64,000 nucleotides of DNA from NCBI GenBank assembly GCA_946566955.1, contig CAMNXD010000003.1, positions 62,001-126,000 on the forward strand, read 5' to 3'. Numbering within the stretch: the first letter of the stretch is position 1; every line of letters starts with the position of its first letter. Source of the stretch: an uncultured Clostridia bacterium. GTDB taxonomy: Bacteria > Bacillota > Clostridia > Oscillospirales > Acutalibacteraceae. The notes beneath the pieces were generated by a model. The model was given only the letters and a program-made list of their open reading frames with translations, was not told where the DNA came from and did not search any database. Positions 17,469 through 25,200 of this stretch are shown here, piece after piece. The position numbers and the translations under genes are program-made.

Positions 17469-18020
17469 ATGAGAAGTCTAAAAAAATATTTAAAGAATTT
17501 TTTATTTGTTGCTGGAATTTTGTGCGTTGCAACTTTAACTCATATTTATGCAGAGGAAGGTGAAAAAGGAGAGAATATTTCGAGAGGGAAGATAGTTTTT
17601 TCTAAGTATTTAAGCTTAGAGGATATTAATTTTAATCCGGAAATTGAGTTCATTTCTTCAAATGGAGATAAATACTATAAAAGAAATATATCTACAAAGA
17701 AAAAGTTTAGAAAAATAAGTAATAGTCAAGATTATAAGCTTAAGGGAAGCTTAGACTTAGACGTCACTTTTACATACGATAAAAAATCATTTGTAAAGGT
17801 TGCGTCTCCCGAAGAATTAAAATCTTCCAAGAGCAGCAAAAAATGGAAAATTAGAAACACTTCGGATATTCATCCTTCAGATAAAACATGCTTAGTTTCT
17901 AACAGATATGCCGTATACAAAAAGGCTACTCTTGGAGTGGGAGACTATTTAATGGATGGACATATAGATTTAATATGCTCGCACCGAGGAGAAATTGGAG
18001 TAAATACAGAGTTAAATTAA
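17469..18020 (+). CDS. Secreted protein of unknown function
   Basis: A 183-residue precursor with a basic start (MRSLKKYLKNF), a hydrophobic core and a likely signal cleavage after HIYA (about residue 28). The mature part is lysine- and serine-rich and appears beta-strand-rich. Two cysteines (KTCLV and LICSH) could pair outside the cell. It begins 20 bases after the phospholipase stop with TTAGGAGGTAA, so it is co-transcribed. Its C-terminal half weakly resembles the next protein (similar spacing of a Gly-rich strand, a Cys and an ELN end). No known domain recognised. Confidence 0.7.
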   Translation: MRSLKKYLKNFLFVAGILCVATLTHIYAEEGEKGENISRGKIVFSKYLSLEDINFNPEIEFISSNGDKYYKRNISTKKKFRKISNSQDYKLKGSLDLDVTFTYDKKSFVKVASPEELKSSKSSKKWKIRNTSDIHPSDKTCLVSNRYAVYKKATLGVGDYLMDGHIDLICSHRGEIGVNTELN

Positions 18021-18038
18021 AATAAGGGGGAATAAAAT

Positions 18039-18593
18039 ATGAAAGGTATTTTTAAACTTATAGGATCTATATTTGGCTCGATGATAGTAGGGTGCTCTTT
18101 AAAGGCAGCAGCGGTAGAAGTTAAGCAAGTGGCACTAGTTTATGGCGTACCTTATGCAGGCTCAAGCTCAGTTGGTATGATAAACGATTCTATAGAGAAA
18201 AAGGAAGATGTTTTAGTAAAAAGCTTTGAGTTTCTTGGAAATCTTGGAAAATCTGATTATAAGTACATAAAAGTACTAAGAGACATCACCTTTTCCGATA
18301 GTTCATCTAGAAACACTATTGCAAAAGCCAATACAGAAACTAATTTTAGATATAATGCTTTAACTCGTGAATCTGAATGCTTAAGCTGTAACTATAATTC
18401 TAGTAGTGACAGTGGTAGCTTATATACCATAAGCTCTTTTGCTAGACCAGCCAATAAAAACACCGAACTTGGATCGGGTTTATCTAATTTTAAACTTAAA
18501 CATTTAGGGCTACTTGTTTGCAAAGATTCTAAGGAAATAAATTGTGATTATACGGGCAATATAGAAGTTAAAGCGGTTGAACTGAATAGTTAA
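18039..18593 (+). CDS. Secreted protein of unknown function
   Basis: A 184-residue precursor with a signal-like N-terminus (MKGIFKLIGSIFGSMIVGCSLKAAA). The VGCS could serve as a lipobox or as part of an ordinary signal ending AAA. The mature part is Ser/Asn-rich with four cysteines (ECLSCNY, LLVCKDS, INCDY), probably disulfide-bonded. It may be a distant paralogue of the preceding protein. It starts 18 bases after it with AGGGGGA and ends the operon, followed by a long stem-loop. Its link to phospholipase C (cofactor, inhibitor or separate effector) is only suggested by position. Confidence 0.65.
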   Translation: MKGIFKLIGSIFGSMIVGCSLKAAAVEVKQVALVYGVPYAGSSSVGMINDSIEKKEDVLVKSFEFLGNLGKSDYKYIKVLRDITFSDSSSRNTIAKANTETNFRYNALTRESECLSCNYNSSSDSGSLYTISSFARPANKNTELGSGLSNFKLKHLGLLVCKDSKEINCDYTGNIEVKAVELNS

Positions 18594-18607
18594 ATGATTT
18601 GCAATTT

Positions 18608-18643
18608 GATGGTTGGAGCGAGATATAGCTCGCTTCAATCGTC
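18608..18643 (+). terminator. Long stem-loop ending the phospholipase operon
   Basis: A 15-base stem with three G-U pairs (18608-18622 with 18629-18643) and a 6-base loop, 15 bases after the last stop. The following ACTGTTTGATT is only moderately T-rich. Confidence 0.75.
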
Positions 18644-18728
18644 ACTGTTTGATTAGAATAAAAAATTTTTAAATTTATCGTATAAAATATTATATTATAT
18701 AAATTAAAGAGTAGATGTCTTCTAAAGA

Positions 18729-18757
18729 TTGAAATGATTCTTACTCTTTGCTATAAT
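18729..18757 (+). promoter_or_regulatory. Promoter of tRNA-Val
   Basis: TTGAAA (18729-18734), 17-base spacer, consensus TATAAT (18752-18757) preceded by TGC. The tRNA begins 13 bases later. Confidence 0.8.
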
Positions 18758-18769
18758 AAATTTTAAGAT

Positions 18770-18845
18770 GGACGTTTAGCTCAGCTGGTAGAGCATTCGC
18801 TTGACGTGCGAAGGGTCAGCGGTTCGAGTCCGTTAACGTCCACCA
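18770..18845 (+). tRNA. tRNA-Val (anticodon GAC)
   Basis: A 76-base cloverleaf with encoded CCA. Acceptor stem GGACGTT/AACGTCC, D arm GCTCAGCTGGTAGAGC, anticodon stem TTCGC/GCGAA with loop TTGACGT (anticodon GAC, Val), and T arm with GGTTCGAGTCC. Discriminator A. Confidence 0.96.
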
Positions 18846-18893
18846 AAATTAAAGCTTCTATACTCTGCTTATTGAAATATAGACTGGATGAAA

Positions 18894-18926
18894 AGTCCTC
18901 GCCGGGGGACTATATTTTTTGTTTTT
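18894..18926 (+). terminator. Terminator between tRNA-Val and the deaminase
   Basis: Stem AGTCCTC/GGGGACT (18894-18900 with 18905-18911, one G-U), loop GCCG, then ATATTTTTTGTTTTT. An upstream ATATAG (18878-18883) could pair with CTATAT (18910-18915) in an alternative or extended fold, so this might act as an attenuator for the deaminase gene. Confidence 0.8.
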
Positions 18927-18990
18927 AAAATATATTCCTTTTCGGAATTGTGTACCCAGTGGGAAATGACTTATAAAGGAGGACAAAACG

Positions 18991-19383
18991 GTGAACAAAG
19001 AATGGGAAAGGTTATATGAAGAAGCAATGAGCGTTTTGAATTCCCATGATGTTTCAGATAAAATGTGGGTAGGGAGTGTGGCATCTGCTGTACTCACGAA
19101 AAAAGGTAATATTTATAAGGGTATATGTATTGATACGGATGGCTCTATAGGAATGTGCGCGGAAAGAAATGCTTTATCAACAATGCTTACATATGGCGAA
19201 AGTGAGATTACAAAAGTGGTTTCAGTATATAAAGATGGAAATATAATTCCATCTTGTGGTATTTGTAGAGAATTTATGATGCATTTAGGCGGAGATGTGG
19301 AAAATATTGAAATTCTATTGGATAAAGAAGGGCGGACAATAAGATTGATTGATTTGATGCCTGAATATCCACGACATAAATAA
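18991..19383 (+). CDS. cdd: Cytidine deaminase-family protein
   Basis: Zinc-dependent deaminase of the pyrimidine salvage type, converting (deoxy)cytidine to (deoxy)uridine. The 130 residues show the catalytic GMCAERNAL block (C56, E58) and the second zinc motif SCGICREFM (C89, C92). The residue before the first cysteine of that motif is Ser where Pro is usual. The start is GTG at 18991, 7 bases after AAAGGAGG. The sequence looks closest to the roughly 130-residue clostridial form rather than E. coli Cdd. It follows tRNA-Val and a terminator. Confidence 0.82.
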   Translation: MNKEWERLYEEAMSVLNSHDVSDKMWVGSVASAVLTKKGNIYKGICIDTDGSIGMCAERNALSTMLTYGESEITKVVSVYKDGNIIPSCGICREFMMHLGGDVENIEILLDKEGRTIRLIDLMPEYPRHK

Positions 19384-19472
19384 CTTCCAGATTGTAGAAC
19401 TGTTTGGTTGTTAACGATTATGGGGAACACTTTCCCGAAAAGGGAGTAGAATATTTAAACAAGGTGAAAAGT

Positions 19473-20771
19473 ATGAATTTCGGCATTCTTACGTTTGGAT
19501 GTAAGGTAAATCAAGGAGAAAGTGAAAACATAGTTTCTAACATGATTAAAAACGGATACGAGTTTTCGAAATCTAATTTTAATTTAAAAATTATAATTAT
19601 AAATTCTTGTACTGTAACTGCGGAAAGTGATAGAAAGCTGCGTCAGAGTATTCGAAGATTAAGAAAGCAAAATCCGGATTCAATTTTAGTTTTAACGGGG
19701 TGTATGCCTCAGGCATTTCCCGAGCTTGCTTCAAAGCTTGAGGACGTGCAGATTGTTGTTGGGAACAGTAAAAAAGAGTACATTCCAGAACTTATAAAAA
19801 AATATATTCAAAATAAAAAACTAATTTTTGAAGTTGAGGATATTTTTAAAATTAAAAAGTTTAAAGAAATAAGCCAAGCTTATTTTGGGAGCCGTTTAAG
19901 GGCTTTTCTTAAAATTGAAGATGGATGCGATAGATTTTGCTCTTACTGCATTATTCCCTATGCTAGAGGCAGGGTACGGTCTAAAAAACTTGAAGAAATC
20001 GAAAAAGATATAATAAGTTTATCGAGAAATGGATATAGAGAAATAGTTTTAACAGGAATTAATCTTTCATCCTATGGCAAGGACTTAAATCTTAAGCTCG
20101 AAGACGCAATAAAAAAAATATCCTCCATACCTGAAGTAAAGAGGATTAGATTAGGCTCGCTAGAACCAGATTTAATTACCGAAGAATTTATAAACTCTCT
20201 GGCAAGAGAAACTAAAATTTGCCCGCAGTTTCATTTGTCTTTGCAAAGTGGAAGCAATAAAGTTCTTGAAAAGATGAGAAGAAAGTATAGTAAAGAAGAT
20301 TATTTAAATTTAGTAAACTTAATTAAGCAAAAAATCCCGCTCGCTACTTTTACAACCGACCTTATGGTTGGCTTCCCTGGAGAAACGAATGAAGATTTTG
20401 AAGAGTCACTGAAGTTAGTTGCGGAAGTGGGATTTTTAAAAGTACATGTTTTTCCTTATTCCATCAGGTCTGGAACTCTTGCTGCAAAGCTTAGTAATCA
20501 AATTGATGGACATATAAAAACAAAAAGAGTACAAAAAGCAATTGACATTTCTAAAAAAATAAGTAAAATTGTTATAGAAGGGTTTACAGGCTTGGAAATG
20601 GACGTACTCTATGAAAGCTATGAAGACGGATTTTACAAAGGATACACAACCAATTATATTCTTGTAAAATCTGAGTGCTCTTGGGACGTTCGAGGTAAAA
20701 TATTAAAAACCCTTTTAACATATACTACTAATGGTGAATTTTGCATAGGAAAAATAATTCAAGAAAGGTAG
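19473..20771 (+). CDS. mtaB: tRNA t6A37 methylthiotransferase MtaB
   Basis: Radical-SAM enzyme that converts t6A37 to ms2t6A in tRNAs decoding ANN codons. Domains: N-terminal UPF0004 with C10, C46 and C77 for the auxiliary cluster (FGCKVNQGES, NSCTVTAESD, LTGCMPQ); radical SAM core with C152, C156 and C159 (CDRFCSYC); a short C-terminal TRAM-like domain. The FGCKVNQ and T.ESDRK.RQ motifs separate MtaB from MiaB and RimO. The start at 19473 has AAGGTGA 5 bases upstream; the reading frame is open from 19404, but that extension is not conserved-looking. 432 residues. Confidence 0.92.
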   Translation: MNFGILTFGCKVNQGESENIVSNMIKNGYEFSKSNFNLKIIIINSCTVTAESDRKLRQSIRRLRKQNPDSILVLTGCMPQAFPELASKLEDVQIVVGNSKKEYIPELIKKYIQNKKLIFEVEDIFKIKKFKEISQAYFGSRLRAFLKIEDGCDRFCSYCIIPYARGRVRSKKLEEIEKDIISLSRNGYREIVLTGINLSSYGKDLNLKLEDAIKKISSIPEVKRIRLGSLEPDLITEEFINSLARETKICPQFHLSLQSGSNKVLEKMRRKYSKEDYLNLVNLIKQKIPLATFTTDLMVGFPGETNEDFEESLKLVAEVGFLKVHVFPYSIRSGTLAAKLSNQIDGHIKTKRVQKAIDISKKISKIVIEGFTGLEMDVLYESYEDGFYKGYTTNYILVKSECSWDVRGKILKTLLTYTTNGEFCIGKIIQER

Positions 20772-20780
20772 GTCATAGTT

Positions 20781-21122
20781 ATGAACGATGAAAGCAAATT
20801 CTTAGAGGTTGAAAATCCAAGACTGGAGATGGAAAATTCTAAAAGTGCAATGATGGTAGATTTCTTTGCTACATGGTGCGGACCTTGCAAAATGATAAGT
20901 CCTCTCATAGAGAAAATACACAAAAAATATGGCGAAAATCTAAAAGTCATAAAAATAGATATAGATAAGCATGGTGATCTTGCAGATGAATATCAAGTTA
21001 TGTCTGTTCCAACGATTTTGTTTTTCCTAGATGGAAAGGTCGTTAAGCGAGAAGTTGGATTTTTGCCGGAAAATAAACTCTGCGAAATAATTGATTCTGA
21101 ACTCGTTTTAGCAAAACTTTAA
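20781..21122 (+). CDS. trxA: Thioredoxin
   Basis: A 113-residue thioredoxin with the redox motif W32-C33-G-P-C36, the structural cis-Pro in SVPTILFF, and the FLDGKVV turn. It is a cytoplasmic disulfide reductant. The first 20 residues are a slightly charged extension. It starts 9 bases after mtaB and is followed 15 bases later by thioredoxin reductase, so the full reducing pair is encoded together. Confidence 0.95.
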   Translation: MNDESKFLEVENPRLEMENSKSAMMVDFFATWCGPCKMISPLIEKIHKKYGENLKVIKIDIDKHGDLADEYQVMSVPTILFFLDGKVVKREVGFLPENKLCEIIDSELVLAKL

Positions 21123-21137
21123 AGAAAGAAGATTAAC

Positions 21138-22052
21138 ATGAAGGATTTAGTAATAATCGGCTCTGGACCGGCGGGAATTACAGCAGCTATATATGCATTG
21201 CGAGCTGGACTAAACGTAACTATTTGCGAGGCCAATATTTATGGCGGACAGTGCTCTATAATAGGTAAAATCGAAAATTACCCTGGAATTGAAAGTATAA
21301 GTGGTCCCGATTTTTCTGTAGCTCTTTATAATCAAGCAAAAAAACTAGGTGCGGAATTTATATTTAATAGAGCTAAAAATGTTAGTCTTAAAGGCAGTGA
21401 AAAATCAGTTACTCTAGACGACGGCATGACTCTAGCTTGCAAATCAGTGATTATTGCTAACGGTCTTAAAAGAAGACGTTTAGGCTGCACAGGTGAACGA
21501 GAGTTTTCGGGAAGAGGAGTTTCGTACTGCGCTACATGTGATGGATCGTTTTTTAAGTCTAAAAAAGTTTTAATAGTTGGGGGCGGTAATACTGCTCTTC
21601 AAGATGCTCTTTACCTTTCTAATATTTGTGAAAAGGTTTTTATTGTACTTCGCAAAAATTCTTTTAGAGGCGAAAGTTTTTTAGTAGATGCCGTGAAGCA
21701 TCGGAGTAATATTGAGATAAGGTTTGAAAGTGTGTTAGAAGAAATAAAGGGCGAGAAAATCGTAAAAGGTGTGGTGCTTAAATCTAAGAATGGAATTTAT
21801 GAAAACTTATCTATCGATGGAGTTTTTATAGCTATAGGGTATGAACCAGATAACGCTATTTATAAAGACCAAATAAATATGGACCCAAGTGGATATTTTA
21901 TTGCGTCTGAAGACTGCAAAACAAATATTCCTGGAGTTTACGTTGCAGGAGACTGCAGAAAAAAGCCACTCAGACAAATTGCAACTGCTATTTCCGATGG
22001 AGCAGTGGCGGGGAGTAAGGCGGCTCAGTACGTTTTTAGAATGAAAAATTAA
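21138..22052 (+). CDS. trxB: Thioredoxin reductase
   Basis: NADPH-dependent flavoprotein that reduces thioredoxin, 304 residues (usual length). FAD-binding GSGPAGITAAIYA (8-20), redox-active C131-A-T-C134 in SYCATCDGSFF, NADPH-binding GGGNTALQDALYL, and the C-terminal FAD motif VAGDCRKKPLRQIATAISDGAVAG are all present. Third gene of mtaB-trxA-trxB, ended by a terminator. Confidence 0.96.
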   Translation: MKDLVIIGSGPAGITAAIYALRAGLNVTICEANIYGGQCSIIGKIENYPGIESISGPDFSVALYNQAKKLGAEFIFNRAKNVSLKGSEKSVTLDDGMTLACKSVIIANGLKRRRLGCTGEREFSGRGVSYCATCDGSFFKSKKVLIVGGGNTALQDALYLSNICEKVFIVLRKNSFRGESFLVDAVKHRSNIEIRFESVLEEIKGEKIVKGVVLKSKNGIYENLSIDGVFIAIGYEPDNAIYKDQINMDPSGYFIASEDCKTNIPGVYVAGDCRKKPLRQIATAISDGAVAGSKAAQYVFRMKN

Positions 22053-22081
22053 AATATTTTAAGGATAAAAAGTAAAACTAG

Positions 22082-22126
22082 CTTCTGTTTCAACATGATA
22101 AAGTGTTGGCAGAAGTTATATTTTTT
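22082..22126 (+). terminator. Terminator after trxB
   Basis: Two stacked stems, CTTCTG/CAGAAG (22082-22087 with 22110-22115) and CAACA/TGTTG (22091-22095 with 22104-22108), followed by TTATATTTTTTG. Confidence 0.85.
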
Positions 22127-22154
22127 GATTTATTATTTTTATTAAATAAATATC

Positions 22155-22183
22155 TTGAAATCACATGATTTAAATGATATAAT
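22155..22183 (+). promoter_or_regulatory. Promoter of the giant surface protein
   Basis: TTGAAA (22155-22160), 17-base spacer, consensus TATAAT (22178-22183), preceded by TGA. About 55 bases before the start codon. Confidence 0.8.
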
Positions 22184-22240
22184 CTTCACAAAATACATTT
22201 AGGGATGTCTTTATAAATGAAGTAGGGAATGGTGGTTTTT

Positions 22241-25200
22241 ATGATTAATTTATTTAAAGGTGGGTTTAAAAGGGTCTCTAGACTTTTTAATCTTTATAAG
22301 CCGGGAGCTTTTTTACTGGCTTTTTTAATGATTTTTTTAGGAACTTTTTTTGCATTTGAAGTCTTTGGAAAAACAACGCATAGTTTGAGTTTTTCTTTTA
22401 ACTTATTTGAAAACATAGAAGCGGACGAAATAGCTCAAATTAAAATATCTACCGAAAGTGGAAAAGAACAAATAGTTAGAGGGGGTAGAGTGACTGTAAA
22501 TTCAGGAGAAAAAATCAAATTTCAAATTATTTTAAAAGAAGGTTACGAAGCATTCACCGATGAAGATGGAAACCAATTGCTTTATGCCTCAAATATAAAA
22601 GAAAATTCTTTGAGTGAAGAAGTCTCAAAAATTAATAACCAAAGTTATTTTCAGTGGAGCACTGACCAAATTACTCAAAATAGATCTATAGAAATTCGAG
22701 GGGTACAAACTAAAAAACTTAGGTCGGCTGTTCCAACAGTTATAACTTCTGAAGGAGAAACTCTTAAATTTGAAGATTTTCAGAGCGATTACCAACCAAC
22801 TTTCGATTACAATAATAAATATAGATTTAAAATAAAGCTTGAAACAAATGAAGCGCTTTACGACTTAAACCAAGTTACTGCAGATATAATTCGAAACGAA
22901 AAATTGTATTCTGTATCGTGTGAATCAAAAAAGCTTGATGAAAACTACTATGAAATTATCATCTATGATGACCAAACCAAAGGAGGTGGAATTCGAAACC
23001 CCATAAACAAGATAGAAATGGTTGTTTCAAAAACGTATAAAAAAGATAAGGTACCTATTATCTTCGCCGAAGGTGATGTTTCTGCAGCAGAAGCAACTCA
23101 AAGTACTATAACAATTAAAGCAGTAGATGATTCAGATGTAGATATGAATTTAACGTCTGATATGATAGATATTTATTTATGGAGCGGGAGTGCAAGTGCC
23201 ACTCCTCCAGATTCTCCTATTTACGAAAATGGCAACACTTTAGAAGGAGTTACAAATTTTATTTCTAAAAGTAGCAACGATTTAAATTTTTTTGAGGTTT
23301 CGGTGACGCCTTCAGATAAAACTTCGATTTACGTTAAAGCTAAAGCTAACTATAGTAATTCTAATTTTAACTTTTATAAAGGTGCTGAAAATTTAACTGC
23401 AGCTAAAAAAGATGTGTTTAGCAGATATGATATTGACATCACAGAAAACACAGAGTTAAAAATTAAAGGAATAAAGCTTAATGAAGCTAAGGTTACATTT
23501 ACAGTGGCCGCAGGTGAAAAAGACCCTTCCATAGAAAGCGATATTATAGACACTATAGAAAATGATGCTGTAGAAATTTATGTATATGAAGGTATAAGCA
23601 TCGCTCCAGATTCACCTTTAGATACGGGTAATAACCTAAAAGAAGGATGCTTAAGAATAAATTATGATGAAACAGATAGTAATTTTAGTTATACTTCCTA
23701 CGTCACAAATAATTTAACTTTTTACATTATAGCTAAGTCTAAGTATAGTCAATCGGATTATAAAGTTTCCTATGGTGAAAATCTAAACAAAGTTACGCTC
23801 GAGTCACAGACTTCTGAAGAGGGATTTAATAAATATGCTATAAACTTAGATTCAGATTATTCTTTTTCCATTGAAGATATAAAAATAAATGAATATAAAA
23901 TTACATTTAGTTCAGAAAATAACCCCGGCGCTCTTTTGATAAATGATTACGTACGGTTTACAAATGAAACAGACCAAGGATTCTCAACTGAAAGTAGTGG
24001 CGTCATTACTTTCAAACATGGGGAAAAACCTACGATTAAATTAAAAGCTAAAGAACACTATAATTTATCTGAAGCAACTGTGGAGTTTAATCCTTTTGAC
24101 AACAATTATTCGTTTAAAAAAGGAGAAGAAACAGGAGAAGAAGGAAGAAAAATAGTATCAGAAGGGTCTATTAATTTCGGAGAAGACGGAATAACAGAAA
24201 ATATTGAAATCAAGGTTTCAAATATAACTTTTATAATGTATAAAATAAGTTTTTTAGATAATGCAAATGTCCCTATTGGAGAAAACCAAGCAAATATTTT
24301 CAGGTATCCTAAAGTAAGTAATTCTGCATCAATTATAAATGGTGGAACTGAAGTGTCGAGCGGTAGTGATTTTAGCTTTATTATTGAATTTAAAGAAGGG
24401 TATGAAGGGTTAAACAATCTAGTTGTTACTACTGTTGGTGGCGGTGAATTTATCAAAGACGCAAATTCCAAAAACATATTTTCTTATAGCGGCAAAATAA
24501 AAAGTGATATAACTGTTCAAATTGGGGGTATAAATAGAATAAAGTATGGACTAACATTTACTTGCCCAAGAAGTTTATACAAGGAAAATGTTGAAATATC
24601 TTATGGCGGCTACACTACTAATGAAAAAGGAGACTTCATTCAAAGCGTCACGCGTACAGAAGAAGTTAAGTGGGGAAAAAATATTAACGATTTTATTCCT
24701 TACGGTTCTGATTTTACATTTCATATTAAAGTTAAAGATGGGGATTACATTCTGCCTGATATGACGTCAAAGGATTTTAATCTTGACGACTATATCACTT
24801 ATAAAAATGTGTCTGCGACAAATACTGAAATTGAAAAAACAAATGATAATGAATTTAACATTACGTTTAAAGAAATTAAATTTATTGGGGAAGAAGAGGA
24901 TAATAATCAGATTATAGAAATAGAACTTAAAAAATTACTCTTAAGAACACACATAATTACATTCAATATAAATGAAGCTGATGCTGAAAACCGAGTTTTA
25001 ATTTATTCAGTAGAAAATACAGATGAAAATACAATTAACTTACTGAGTAAGGACGTTGTCTTTAACTCTAATTCAGGAAGAAACGAGTATGAGATTAAAA
25101 AAGGCTCTAATAAGTATATAGCTGTAGAATTACAGGAAGGAATTAAAAAGCCCACTGAAAATGATTTAAAGTGTCAAATTAAGGATAAAGCTTGCACATT

